A stretch of 64,000 bases of DNA from Pseudomonas sessilinigenes (GTDB lineage Bacteria > Pseudomonadota > Gammaproteobacteria > Pseudomonadales > Pseudomonadaceae): the NCBI RefSeq assembly GCF_003850565.1, contig NZ_CP027706.1, positions 4,030,001-4,094,000 of the forward strand, read 5' to 3'. Below, piece after piece: positions 36,412-46,603 of the stretch (positions are counted from its first letter, which is position 1; each line of letters begins with the position of its first letter). The position numbers and the translations under genes were made by a program. Under the pieces are notes generated by a model. It worked only from the letters and a program-made list of their open reading frames with translations, searched no databases and was not told the DNA's origin.

Positions 36412-37759
36412 GAGCGGACTCCTCAGGCAGTACGTGGGCCACGCTCATACGTTCCCGGGTGAAGTAGGTGCGGGCGGCCTTCTGGATGTCTTCCGGGGTC
36501 ACGCTTTGCAGTTCGGCAAGCTCGGTGTCCATCAGCTTCCACGACAGGCCGACGGTTTCCAGCTGACCGATGGCGGTGGCCTGGCTGGTGATCGAGTCGC
36601 GCTCGTAGACCAGGCCGGCAATCACCTGGGCCCGGACCCGCTCCAGCTCTTCTGCGGAGGGCGGGGTGGTCTTGAGTTGCTCCAGCAGGCGCCACAGCCC
36701 GGCTTCGGCCTGGGCGATGGTTTTTTTCTTCTGGCCGTTGGGGGTGGCGGACAGCATGAACAGACTGTCGCCACGGGTATAGGCGTCGTAGCTGCTGGAG
36801 CCATTGGACAGCAGCTCCTCGCCGCGCTCCAGCTGGGTCGGGATACGGGCGCTGTAGCCACCGTCCAGCAGCGCAGCAGCCAGGCGCAGGGCGTTGACTG
36901 CGCGCTTGTCCTCGGCGGTGGCGATGCTTGGCACGTTGAAGGCCAGCATCAGGCTGGGCAGCTGGGTCTTCACATGCAGGGTGATCAGGCGCTCACCGGG
37001 TTCGGCCAGTTCCATGGGGATCTTCGCTGGCGGTACGTCACGCTTGGGAATCGCACCGAAATAGCGCTGGGCCAGGTTCTTGACCTCGTCCGGGGTGACA
37101 TCGCCAACCACTACCAGGGTGGCGTTGTTGGGCACGTACCAGGACTGGTACCAGTGGCGCAGTTCCTCGACCTTCATTCGGTTCAGGTCGGCCATCCAGC
37201 CGATGGTCGGCGTGTGGTAGCCGCTGGCGGGGTAGGCCATGGCCTTGAAGCGCTCGTAGGCCTTGGACAGGGGCTTGTCGTCGGTGCGCAGGCGGCGTTC
37301 TTCCTTGATCACCTCGATTTCGCGGCTGAATTCGTCGGCCGGCAGGCGCAGGCTGGCCATGCGGTCGGCTTCCAGTTCCAGGGCCACGCCCAGGCGGTCG
37401 CGAGCCAGGACCTGGTAGTAGGCGGTGAAGTCATCGCTGGTGAAGGCGTTTTCTTCGGCGCCCAGGTCTCGCAGGATCAACGAGGCTTCGCCGGGGCCGA
37501 CCTTCTCGCTGCCCTTGAACATCATGTGTTCCAGGGCGTGGGAAAGGCCGGTCTGGCCTGGGGTTTCGTAGCTGGAGCCGACCTTGTACCAGACCTGTGA
37601 GACCACCACCGGGGCACGATGGTCTTCGCGGACAACGACCTTCAGGCCGTTGTCGAGGGTGAATTCGTGGGTGGGTTGCGGGTCGGCAGCCAGGGCTGCA
37701 AGCGGCAGACAAACTGTGCTGAGCAGCAGGCCTGCGGCGCGGCGGGCTAGAGCATTCAT
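36404..37759 (-). CDS. Catalytic M16-family zinc protease (pitrilysin type)
   Basis: 451 aa. A Sec signal (ARRAAGLLLSTVCLPLAALAA) precedes the first M16 domain with the inverted zinc motif HALEH (HxxEH) and the downstream Glu in GAEENAFTS. It is the active half of the pair with the gene at 34921-36411. ATG 37759 opens the signal peptide. An in-frame start at 37828 is weaker. It is transcribed away from ftsY across a 427-bp gap. Confidence 0.9.
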   Translation of the reverse strand: MNALARRAAGLLLSTVCLPLAALAADPQPTHEFTLDNGLKVVVREDHRAPVVVSQVWYKVGSSYETPGQTGLSHALEHMMFKGSEKVGPGEASLILRDLGAEENAFTSDDFTAYYQVLARDRLGVALELEADRMASLRLPADEFSREIEVIKEERRLRTDDKPLSKAYERFKAMAYPASGYHTPTIGWMADLNRMKVEELRHWYQSWYVPNNATLVVVGDVTPDEVKNLAQRYFGAIPKRDVPPAKIPMELAEPGERLITLHVKTQLPSLMLAFNVPSIATAEDKRAVNALRLAAALLDGGYSARIPTQLERGEELLSNGSSSYDAYTRGDSLFMLSATPNGQKKKTIAQAEAGLWRLLEQLKTTPPSAEELERVRAQVIAGLVYERDSITSQATAIGQLETVGLSWKLMDTELAELQSVTPEDIQKAARTYFTRERMSVAHVLPEESAHE

Positions 37760-38186
37760 TCGTTTTAAACCTGTTGGGCTGTCCGCTGGGTCTTGGCCTG
37801 CGGGCGAGAGGTTGGGGCGTGTCGCCATTCATTACCGGGCCGGGCCTTGCGGGTGGCCACGCGGTACTGGTAATGAGGGGTGACACGCCCTAGGATACTG
37901 ATCCGTTTTACTGGCGGCCACGCCTATCAGGTTCTCGCGGGTCAGCAATAACTTGATCAGGTTGCATGAGTTTCCGGCAATAATCCTTGATTTATCAGCT
38001 AAAATTCGACGTTTCGCCGATTTTGCCGTTCCAGTCCTTTAGTAAAATCGATCCCTGAGGTGCCTCCGGGCATTTCGACAACATGTTGCGCGTGAACAAG
38101 CTGGATGAAACATAGTCTGTTCTGCATCGAATATTTATTTACCGAGGCGCCTGCTGGCGCATCGCTACCTTGAGATAGCCGTCTCC
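37760..38186. other. 427-bp divergent intergenic region, M16 peptidase/ftsY
   Basis: No gene is seen. The middle is AT-rich (about 37930-38060), with repeated TAAAAT-type -10-like boxes at 38000-38005 and 38043-38048 on the plus strand that could serve ftsY. Their -35 elements are not clear. The rest appears featureless. Both the M16-rsmD operon and ftsYEX must start here. Confidence 0.4.
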
Positions 38187-39745
<1,559 letters not shown>

Positions 39746-39749
<4 letters not shown>

Positions 39750-40417
39750 TTCGTTTCGAACAGGTCGGTAAGCGCTATCCCAATGGTCACGTTGGCTTGC
39801 ATGAGCTGAGCTTTCGCGTCCGGCGCGGCGAATTCCTGTTCGTCACCGGCCACTCCGGTGCCGGTAAAAGCACCCTGTTGCGCCTGTTGCTGGCCATGGA
39901 ACGCCCGACCTCGGGCAAGTTGCTGCTGGCCGGGCAAGACCTGGGGCAGATCAGCAACTCGCAGATTCCGTTCCTGCGCCGCCAGATCGGCGTGGTGTTC
40001 CAGAACCACCAGTTGTTGTTCGATCGCACGGTATTCAACAACGTGGCCTTGCCGCTGCAAATCCTCGGCCTGTCCAAGGCCGAGATTGCCAAGCGCGTGG
40101 ATTCGGCCCTGGAGCGCGTGGCCCTGTCGGACAAGGCCGAGCTCTACCCTGGCGACCTGTCCACTGGCCAGCAGCAGCGGGTGGGTATCGCCCGGGCCAT
40201 CGTCCACCGTCCGGCCTTGCTGCTGGCGGACGAGCCCACCGGTAACCTCGACCCGCGTCTTGCGGCGGAAATCATGGGCGTATTCGAAGATATCAATCGT
40301 CTGGGTACCAGCGTGCTGATCGCCAGCCACGACCTGGCCCTGATTGCCCGCATGCGCCATCGCATGCTGACCCTGCAGCGCGGGCGATTGATCGGTGACG
40401 GGGAGGCTGGCGTATGA
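39746..40417 (+). CDS. ftsE: Cell-division ATPase FtsE
   Basis: 223 aa. ABC-type ATPase that works with FtsX to activate peptidoglycan hydrolases at the septum. The sequence shows Walker A GHSGAGKSTLL, signature LSTGQQQRVGIARA and Walker B ALLLADEPTGNLD. It overlaps ftsY and ftsX by 4 bp each, in the standard ftsYEX order. Confidence 0.95.
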
Positions 40418-41436
40418 GTGCCACACGTACTCCTAAAGTGGCGGAGCGCGTAGCGCCCAAGGCATCCGATGCGCCGCCGCCAAAGAAAAAAGGCAGTGAG
40501 GACGACGGTCCGGATTTCGGCACCCTGTTGCACGCCTGGATCGAAAGTCATCGTGCCAGCCTGATGGACAGCTTGCGTCGCCTGGGCAAGCAGCCCATTG
40601 GCAGCTTCTTCACCTGCCTGGTGATGGCCGTGGCCTTGAGCTTGCCCATGGGCTTGTCACTGTTGCTCAACAATATCGAGCGCCTGGGTGGTTCCTGGCA
40701 GCGTGCGGCACAGATCTCCCTGTACCTGGAACTGGGGGCATCGGCCAACGAAGGCGAGCAGCTCAGTGAGCAGATCAAGGCGCTGCCTGGCGTGGCAGAC
40801 GCCGAGTTCATCAGCAAGGAAAAGGCCCTGGAAGAGTTCCAGCAGCAATCCGGGCTGGGCGAGGCACTGCGTGAACTGCCCCATAACCCGTTGCCGGGAG
40901 TGGTCCTGGTAACCCCTGACGAAGTGGACAAGGCAACCCTGGAAGCCCTGCGCCAGCGCCTGGCGGACATGCCCAAGGTGCAACTGGCGCAGCTTGACCT
41001 GGTATGGGTCGAGCGGCTGGCCGCGATCCTCAAGCTGGGGGATCGTTTTGTCTTCGGCCTGACGGTGCTGCTGGTTTCCGCATTACTTTTGGTGATAGGC
41101 AATACCATTCGTCTTCATATTGAAAACCGCCGCACCGAGATAGAAGTGATTAAACTCGTCGGCGGCACAGACAGCTACGTGCGACGTCCTTTCCTTTATA
41201 TGGGGGCGTTGTATGGCTTCGGTGCGGGGATTCTGTCCTGGGGTGTCCTGGCCTTTGGCCTTAACTGGCTGAACGATGCGGTGGTCGGCCTGGCCGGCCT
41301 CTACGGCAGTGATTTCGCCCTGGCGGGAGTCCCTGTTGCCGATGGTCTGTCGCTCTTGCTAGGGGCGGTGCTGTTGGGTTATATCGGTGCGTGGATTGCG
41401 GTGGCCCGCCACCTGAGGGAGCTGGCACCGAAGTAG
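40414..41436 (+). CDS. ftsX: Cell-division permease-like protein FtsX
   Basis: 340 aa. A cytoplasmic N-terminal segment of about 65 residues is followed by one membrane helix (FFTCLVMAVALSLPMGLSLLL), a periplasmic loop (about 95-215) and three further helices typical of FtsX/MacB folds. It partners with FtsE. The basic N-terminal extension (residues 1-40, rich in Lys, Pro and Ala) is longer than in E. coli but seen in Pseudomonas. Confidence 0.95.
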   Translation: MSATRTPKVAERVAPKASDAPPPKKKGSEDDGPDFGTLLHAWIESHRASLMDSLRRLGKQPIGSFFTCLVMAVALSLPMGLSLLLNNIERLGGSWQRAAQISLYLELGASANEGEQLSEQIKALPGVADAEFISKEKALEEFQQQSGLGEALRELPHNPLPGVVLVTPDEVDKATLEALRQRLADMPKVQLAQLDLVWVERLAAILKLGDRFVFGLTVLLVSALLLVIGNTIRLHIENRRTEIEVIKLVGGTDSYVRRPFLYMGALYGFGAGILSWGVLAFGLNWLNDAVVGLAGLYGSDFALAGVPVADGLSLLLGAVLLGYIGAWIAVARHLRELAPK

Positions 41437-41473
41437 TGTCTTTTTGCTTGTATTGACCTTTCAGCGTTCATGG

Positions 41474-41500
41474 GAACTTGTTTAGCGGTTCCTGGTCAAT
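41474..41500 (+). promoter_or_regulatory. AlgU/sigma-E-type promoter of rpoH
   Basis: GAACTT (41474-41479), 16 bp, then TCAAT (41496-41500). This fits the extracytoplasmic-stress consensus GAACTT-N16/17-TCnnA, and rpoH of P. aeruginosa is known to be partly AlgU-dependent. It lies 50 bp before the start codon. A TTGACC at 41453-41458 may be part of a second, vegetative promoter. Confidence 0.6.
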
Positions 41501-41549
41501 TTTCGCAGTGCTGAACTGCACGAGTTATGTGAGTCGGAGGTTTTTTCGT

Positions 41550-42404
41550 ATGACCACTTCTTTGCAACCTGCTTACGCATTGGTTCCAGGCGCAAACCTG
41601 GAGGCCTATGTGCACACGGTGAACAGCATTCCACTGCTGACGCCGGAGCAGGAGCGTGAACTGGCCGAGAGTCTCTACTATGAGCAGGATCTTGAGGCAG
41701 CTCGGCAGATGGTGCTTGCCCACCTGCGTTTTGTCGTACATATCGCCCGTAGCTATTCCGGCTACGGGCTGGCCCAGGCCGACCTGATCCAGGAAGGCAA
41801 CGTTGGCCTGATGAAAGCCGTGAAGCGCTTCAACCCGGAAATGGGCGTGCGCCTGGTGTCTTTCGCCGTGCACTGGATCAAGGCGGAAATCCACGAGTTC
41901 ATCCTGCGCAACTGGCGGATCGTCAAGGTCGCGACCACCAAGGCCCAGCGCAAGCTGTTCTTCAACCTGCGCAGCCAGAAGAAACGCCTGGCCTGGTTGA
42001 ACAACGAGGAAGTCCATCGCGTGGCGGAAAGCCTCGGTGTGGAGCCGCGTGAAGTGCGCGAGATGGAAAGTCGCCTGACCGGCCAGGACATGGCCTTCGA
42101 CCCGGCTGCCGAAGCCGACGACGACAGCGCCTTCCAGTCGCCGGCCAACTACCTGGAAGATCACCGCTACGACCCGGCGTTGCAGCTGGAGGATGCTGAC
42201 TGGAGCGACAACTCCACCAACAACCTGCACGAAGCGCTGGAAGTGCTGGACGAGCGTAGCCGCGACATTCTCTACCAGCGCTGGCTGGCAGAGGAGAAAG
42301 CGACGCTGCACGACCTGGCGCAGAAGTACAACGTTTCGGCCGAGCGTATTCGCCAGCTGGAAAAGAGCGCGATGAACAAGCTGAAGTTGTCCATTGCCGC
42401 GTAA
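41550..42404 (+). CDS. rpoH: Heat-shock sigma factor sigma-32
   Basis: 284 aa. It directs transcription of chaperone and protease genes. Region 2 ([38 protein letters not shown]), the RpoH box (about [15 protein letters not shown]) and the region 4 helix-turn-helix ([19 protein letters not shown]) are intact. ATG 41550 follows GGAGG at 41536-41540. The 113-bp gap after ftsX could also fold as an RNA thermometer, not tested here. A strong terminator follows. Confidence 0.95.
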   Translation: MTTSLQPAYALVPGANLEAYVHTVNSIPLLTPEQERELAESLYYEQDLEAARQMVLAHLRFVVHIARSYSGYGLAQADLIQEGNVGLMKAVKRFNPEMGVRLVSFAVHWIKAEIHEFILRNWRIVKVATTKAQRKLFFNLRSQKKRLAWLNNEEVHRVAESLGVEPREVREMESRLTGQDMAFDPAAEADDDSAFQSPANYLEDHRYDPALQLEDADWSDNSTNNLHEALEVLDERSRDILYQRWLAEEKATLHDLAQKYNVSAERIRQLEKSAMNKLKLSIAA

Positions 42405-42424
42405 CGCCAAGCCAGGCACCAAGC

Positions 42425-42455
42425 AAAACGCCCCGAGATGATCGGGGCGTTTTCG
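42425..42455. terminator. Intrinsic terminator of rpoH (bidirectional)
   Basis: AAAACGCCCCGA and TCGGGGCGTTTT form a strong stem around GATGA, with T and A tracts on both sides. It also serves leftward mtgA. Confidence 0.9.
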
Positions 42456-42473
42456 TTTGTGGGTATCGCTGGC

Positions 42474-43196
42474 CTACTCGGCCCAGGGCGCCCGGCGTGA
42501 TTCGTCCAGGCGATTGAGGTAGGCGGCCCCGCCCAGTTGGCTCATCTGCCGCCGGATCCAGCCGGCACGCTGGAGCACGTAGGTGCTGGGGCGAGCTGCG
42601 CTCCAGACCCGGGGGTTGGGCAGTACTGCGGCCAACAGGCTGGCCTGCTGGCGGCTGAGATTGGCGGCGCTGACGCCGAAGTGATGGCGTGCAGCGGCCT
42701 CGGCGCCGAACACGCCTTCGTCCCATTCCGCGCTGTTGAGGTAGACCTCGAGAATCCGTTGTTTTGGCCAGAGCACCTCGATCAGGGCGGTGAACCAGGC
42801 TTCCAGGCCCTTGCGCAGGTAGCTGCGGCCGGACCACAGGAACAGGTTCTTCGACACTTGTTGGCTCAAGGTGCTGGCGCCGCGGATCTTGCCGCCACGC
42901 TCGTTATAGGCCAGGGCCGCCTGGATGGCGTCGAAGTCGAACCCCCAGTGCTCGGGGAATTTCTGGTCCTCGCTGGCGATCACCGCGACCTTGAGGTTAT
43001 CGGAGATCTCGTCCCAGGGGGTCCAGGTGCGTTGCAGGTCGATGGGGTCGTTGTCGATCCAGGACTCGATCTTGCGCTCCACCATCAAGGCCGTGCCTGG
43101 CGGCGGTATGAAACGCAACAACAGCACCAGCGCGATACTGCCGATGACGAACCATTTCAAGGCTTTTACCAGACGACGAAACAGATAACGCAGCAT
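42474..43196 (-). CDS. mtgA: Monofunctional peptidoglycan glycosyltransferase
   Basis: 240 aa. One N-terminal membrane helix (about 15-30) precedes a GT51 domain that polymerises lipid II. The motifs ASEDQKFPEHWGFD (catalytic Glu), GASTLSQQVSKNLFLW, RKGLEAWFTALIEVLW and YLNSAEWDEGVFG are intact. There is no transpeptidase domain, so it is MtgA and not a class A PBP. Confidence 0.95.
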   Translation of the reverse strand: MLRYLFRRLVKALKWFVIGSIALVLLLRFIPPPGTALMVERKIESWIDNDPIDLQRTWTPWDEISDNLKVAVIASEDQKFPEHWGFDFDAIQAALAYNERGGKIRGASTLSQQVSKNLFLWSGRSYLRKGLEAWFTALIEVLWPKQRILEVYLNSAEWDEGVFGAEAAARHHFGVSAANLSRQQASLLAAVLPNPRVWSAARPSTYVLQRAGWIRRQMSQLGGAAYLNRLDESRRAPWAE

Positions 43197-43270
43197 AGAG
43201 ATGGCTTGGCCGAACCGTTTGAGCGCGCCATTATACAGACCCTTTGCGCTGAATCTGACTGGAGTTCCCC

Positions 43271-43651
43271 ATGTTGCGTGGCTTCCTGATGCTGGCTGCC
43301 TTCTTCGGTTTCACCGGGGTCGCCCTGGGTGCTTTCGCCGCCCACGGCCTGAAGAATCGCCTGAGCGCCGAGTACCTGGCCATTTTCCATACCGGGGTCA
43401 CTTACCAGTTGGTGCATTGCCTGGCCCTCTTTGGCGTAGCCCTGCTGGCCACCCAGGTTCCGGGGCGGTTGGTGGCCTGGGCAGGGGGGGCATTCACCCT
43501 GGGCATCCTGCTGTTCTCCGGCAGCCTGTACCTGCTGACCCTCACGGGGATTGGCAAGCTGGGCATCATCACCCCCCTGGGTGGCGCCTCGTTCCTTGCT
43601 GGCTGGTTGCTGCTGGGGCTTGCCGCCTGGCGCCTGCAAGCAGCCGCCTGA
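43271..43651 (+). CDS. DUF423 membrane protein (YgdD-like)
   Basis: 126 aa, four predicted helices. The pattern LGAFAAHGLKNRLSAEYLAIFHTGVTYQ is the DUF423 signature, with HG and a conserved Glu. Function unknown in all species. ATG 43271 is the usual start. It lies alone, divergent from mtgA and just before the thiS promoter. Confidence 0.85.
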   Translation: MLRGFLMLAAFFGFTGVALGAFAAHGLKNRLSAEYLAIFHTGVTYQLVHCLALFGVALLATQVPGRLVAWAGGAFTLGILLFSGSLYLLTLTGIGKLGIITPLGGASFLAGWLLLGLAAWRLQAAA

Positions 43652-43660
43652 CGCTTGTAG

Positions 43661-43690
43661 CTGACCTTTAGGTCATGATCGGGCTAGAAT
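43661..43690 (+). promoter_or_regulatory. Candidate promoter of thiS with an inverted repeat at -35
   Basis: CTGACC (43661-43666) and TAGAAT (43685-43690) are 18 bp apart. The -35 is covered by a perfect inverted repeat TGACCT-TT-AGGTCA (43662-43675), which might be a regulator site or the end of the DUF423 transcript. Confidence 0.45.
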
Positions 43691-43722
43691 GCTGGCCCCT
43701 AAAAATGATGGCGGCCTCGAGC

Positions 43723-43923
43723 ATGCGCATTCAGTTGAACGGTGAATCCTTTGAACTGCCCGACGGCTCGACCGTTGCGGCCCTGCTGACGAGCCTGGAG
43801 CTGACTGGGCGCCGAATCGCAGTGGAGCTCAATCTGGATATCGTTCCGCGCAGCCAGCACGCCGAAACCACCCTCAACGAGGGTGACCAGGTGGAAGTCG
43901 TCCACGCCATCGGCGGCGGCTAG
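43723..43923 (+). CDS. thiS: Thiamine sulfur-carrier protein ThiS
   Basis: 66 aa, ubiquitin-like fold, ending in the Gly-Gly tail (HAIGGG) that becomes the thiocarboxylate sulfur donor for thiazole synthesis. ATG 43723 begins MRIQLNGESFELPDG. It lies 185 bp before thiG. No TPP riboswitch was seen upstream. Confidence 0.95.
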   Translation: MRIQLNGESFELPDGSTVAALLTSLELTGRRIAVELNLDIVPRSQHAETTLNEGDQVEVVHAIGGG

Positions 43924-44108
43924 CCAGGCACCGCGAGAACTACAGCGCTCAGAAAGGCTTGCATTGAAAACAGCTTGGAATGCCCCACCAGCCCCTGGTC
44001 TTCGCTTTCTCGCCTGTTTGCCTTGCCTTTCCTTCGCTCGCTAGGCCCTCGCGGCGTTCGGTCTACCAAAGAATTCTGCAAGAACCTCACCCCAACAGAG
44101 GATTTCCG

Positions 44109-44903
44109 ATGAGCAACGTTCGTAGTGACAAGCCTTTCGTCCTGGCCGGTCGGACGTACCAGTCGCGTTTGCTGGTAGGCACCGGCAAGTACCGCGACAT
44201 GGAAGAAACTCGCCTGGCCATCGAGGCCTCCGGCGCCGAGATCGTTACCGTAGCCGTGCGCCGGACCAACATCGGCCAGAACCCGGGTGAGCCGAACCTG
44301 CTGGATATCCTGCCGCCGGACCGCTACACCATCCTGCCCAACACCGCCGGTTGCTATGACGCGGTGGAAGCCGTGCGCACCTGTCGCCTGGCCCGCGAGC
44401 TGCTCGATGGCCACAACCTGGTGAAGCTGGAAGTCCTGGCCGACCAGAAGACCCTGTTCCCCAACGTGCTGGAAACCCTCAAGGCCGCCGAAGTGCTGGT
44501 CAAGGAAGGTTTCGACGTGATGGTCTACACCAGCGACGACCCGATCATTGCCCGCCAGCTGGCGGAAATGGGCTGCATCGCGGTCATGCCGCTGGCCGGC
44601 CTGATCGGTACCGGGCTGGGAATCTGCAACCCCTATAACCTGCAGATCATTCTCGAAGAAGCCAAGGTCCCGGTACTGGTGGATGCCGGTGTCGGCACCG
44701 CCTCCGATGCCACCATCGCCATGGAGCTGGGCTGCGAGGCGGTGCTGATGAACTCGGCCATCGCCCACGCGCAGCAGCCGGTGATGATGGCGCAAGCCAT
44801 GAAACACGCGATTGTCGCGGGCCGCCTGGCGTACCTCGCCGGTCGCATGCCGAAGAAACTCTATGCCAGCGCATCCTCGCCGCTGGATGGTCTGATCAAG
44901 TAA
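44109..44903 (+). CDS. thiG: Thiazole synthase ThiG
   Basis: 264 aa, TIM barrel. It joins deoxyxylulose phosphate, the iminoacetate unit and ThiS sulfur to make the thiazole phosphate. The catalytic lysine lies in [16 protein letters not shown], and the phosphate-binding loop [12 protein letters not shown] is intact. ATG 44109 is preceded by AGAGGA. It is followed nine bases later by trmB, as in other Pseudomonas. Confidence 0.95.
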   Translation: MSNVRSDKPFVLAGRTYQSRLLVGTGKYRDMEETRLAIEASGAEIVTVAVRRTNIGQNPGEPNLLDILPPDRYTILPNTAGCYDAVEAVRTCRLARELLDGHNLVKLEVLADQKTLFPNVLETLKAAEVLVKEGFDVMVYTSDDPIIARQLAEMGCIAVMPLAGLIGTGLGICNPYNLQIILEEAKVPVLVDAGVGTASDATIAMELGCEAVLMNSAIAHAQQPVMMAQAMKHAIVAGRLAYLAGRMPKKLYASASSPLDGLIK

Positions 44904-44912
44904 GAGCCATTG

Positions 44913-45638
44913 ATGACTGAATCAAACGACACGCCAATCGAGCCGGAAGCTGGCGACGAACGCCAGCACCGCCGTATCAAGAGCTTCGTGATGCGCGCCG
45001 GGCGCATGACCGAAGGCCAGCAACGCGGCCTGGACCAGGGGGCTGCGCTGTATGTGCTGCCCCTGGCCGATGCCCCGGTGGATTACGACCAGGTGTTCGG
45101 TCGTTCGGCGCCACGCTCCCTGGAAATCGGTTTCGGCATGGGTCACTCGCTGCTGGAAATGGCCGCGGCGTCCCCGGAGCAGGATTTCATCGGCGTGGAA
45201 GTCCACCGTCCGGGCGTTGGTGCGCTGCTCAACGGCGTGCTGACCCAGGGCCTGACCAACCTGCGGGTCTACGACTGCGACGCCATCGAAGTGCTCAACC
45301 GCTGCGTGGCCGATAACAGCCTCGATCGCCTGATGCTGTTCTTCCCCGATCCGTGGCACAAGAGCCGGCACCACAAGCGCCGTATCGTCCAGGCGACCTT
45401 CGCCGAGCTGGTGCGCAGCAAGCTGAAGGTTGGCGGTATCCTGCACATGGCCACCGATTGGGAGCCCTACGCCGAGTACATGCTGGAAGTGATGAACGTC
45501 GCCCCGGGTTATCGCAACCTGGCCGAGGACGGCAAGTGCGTGCCGCGTCCGGCCGAGCGTCCGATCACCAAGTTCGAGCGCCGCGGCGAGCGCCTGGGCC
45601 ATGGTGTCTGGGACTTGAAGTTCGAGAAGCTGGACTGA
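44913..45638 (+). CDS. trmB: tRNA (guanine-46-N7) methyltransferase
   Basis: 241 aa. It makes m7G46 in the tRNA variable loop. The SAM site [15 protein letters not shown] and the family block [18 protein letters not shown] are intact, as is the C-terminal [20 protein letters not shown] 44913 is chosen. TTG 44910 is an alternative by one codon. Two nested hairpins follow, before convergent kptA. Confidence 0.95.
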   Translation: MTESNDTPIEPEAGDERQHRRIKSFVMRAGRMTEGQQRGLDQGAALYVLPLADAPVDYDQVFGRSAPRSLEIGFGMGHSLLEMAAASPEQDFIGVEVHRPGVGALLNGVLTQGLTNLRVYDCDAIEVLNRCVADNSLDRLMLFFPDPWHKSRHHKRRIVQATFAELVRSKLKVGGILHMATDWEPYAEYMLEVMNVAPGYRNLAEDGKCVPRPAERPITKFERRGERLGHGVWDLKFEKLD

Positions 45639-45645
45639 CCTGCCG

Positions 45646-45690
45646 CCCCTCTTCCCGAGGGGTTCTTGCCGGGCCCTGCAGTGGCCCGGC
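45646..45690. terminator. Two hairpins between convergent trmB and kptA
   Basis: CCCCTC-TTCCC-GAGGGG followed by TTCTT (45646-45667) is an intrinsic-type terminator for trmB. GCCGGGCC/GGCCCGGC (45668-45690) follows and would serve the leftward gene. Confidence 0.65.
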
Positions 45691-45692
45691 CG

Positions 45693-46241
45693 CTACACCT
45701 CGGTGATGCAGCTGGCCGGCACCTGGTCGGTCAGCCACACGCCATTCTCCGCCTGGTAGAACTTGCAGCCCTGGGCCTGCATGGCCTGGGTATCGACCTG
45801 CAGCAACACCACCTGGCCGTAGCGCTGGCCCACCGAGCGGGCAGTGTCTGGGTCATGGGACAGGTGTACGTGATGGCGCGAGCCCGGAACCAGGCCCTGC
45901 TGGTTGATCGAGTCCATGAAGCGCGTGGCGGTGCCGTGATAGAGCACGGCTGGCGGCTGGCGCTCTTGCAGTTGCAGCTGCACGGCCTTGTTGGAGTGAC
46001 CCTGGGCGGCGCGAATGCGCTGGCCGTCGGCCGACAGGGTGAAGCGTTTCTTGTCGCTATCGCGGACCACCTGCTCGATCAGTTCCCGAGTCAGCGGCCG
46101 GCCTTCGCTGGCCGCGCCGGCGATCAGCGCATCGACCTCGCCCCAGCCTTCACTGTCCAGTTCCAGGCCGATGGCCTGGGGTTCATGGCGCAGCACATAG
46201 CTGAGGAACTTGCTGGTGGTTTCCATGGGGTTCTTGCTCAT
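45693..46241 (-). CDS. kptA: RNA 2'-phosphotransferase KptA/Tpt1-like
   Basis: 182 aa. Tpt1 enzymes remove an internal 2'-phosphate from RNA using NAD+, and in yeast this finishes tRNA splicing. The first half is a winged-helix-like RNA-binding part with SKFLSYVLRHEPQAIGL (the family Arg-His). The ADP-ribosyltransferase-like half has LYHGTATRF, GSRHHVHLSHDPDTA and FYQAENGVWL. The family residues appear intact, so it is probably active. Its substrate in bacteria is not established. No RNA ligase gene is nearby. Confidence 0.9.
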   Translation of the reverse strand: MSKNPMETTSKFLSYVLRHEPQAIGLELDSEGWGEVDALIAGAASEGRPLTRELIEQVVRDSDKKRFTLSADGQRIRAAQGHSNKAVQLQLQERQPPAVLYHGTATRFMDSINQQGLVPGSRHHVHLSHDPDTARSVGQRYGQVVLLQVDTQAMQAQGCKFYQAENGVWLTDQVPASCITEV

Positions 46242-46270
46242 ACATGTCCTTGTTCAGCTACAAGCCCGCA

Positions 46271-46594
46271 TCAGCGGCGATCGGCGACCACGCCGATCAG
46301 CACCAGTACCACCAGCAGCACGGGCGCCAGGCTGTAGTTGTTGAACTGGCTCAGGCCGCGGACGATCCACGGCGTGGCATAGATCAATGCCAGGCCGCTG
46401 CCGATCATGCACAGCAGGGCCATCAGGGGTACCCGCAGGGCGCCGGCGAGGCCACCCAGGCGTGCCTCCACCCAGCCCTTGATGTCGGCACCGAACAGCA
46501 CCAACAGGCAGCCCACCAGCGCCAGGGAGATTTCCGAGAGATTGCTGCGGCTCCAGCGGGACACGGTGGCAAGCAGGTCGAGTACCAGATCCAT
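46271..46594 (-). CDS. DUF3392 membrane protein
   Basis: 107 aa with about three hydrophobic segments, starting MDLVLDLLATVSRWSRSNLSE, which is typical of DUF3392. Function unknown. It lies 10 bp beyond hemW in the leftward run and may share its transcript. Confidence 0.75.
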   Translation of the reverse strand: MDLVLDLLATVSRWSRSNLSEISLALVGCLLVLFGADIKGWVEARLGGLAGALRVPLMALLCMIGSGLALIYATPWIVRGLSQFNNYSLAPVLLVVLVLIGVVADRR

Positions 46595-46603
46595 GTGATT
46601 TCC

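Noticed and set aside
41437..41549. RNA thermometer in the rpoH leader
   Set aside because: No clear stem hiding the GGAGG site could be drawn by hand, so it is not reported as a feature; folding software would be needed.
43652..43722. TPP riboswitch upstream of thiS
   Set aside because: The stretch is only 71 bp and lacks the conserved CUGAGA and ACCUGA-type elements of the Thi box in the proper order.
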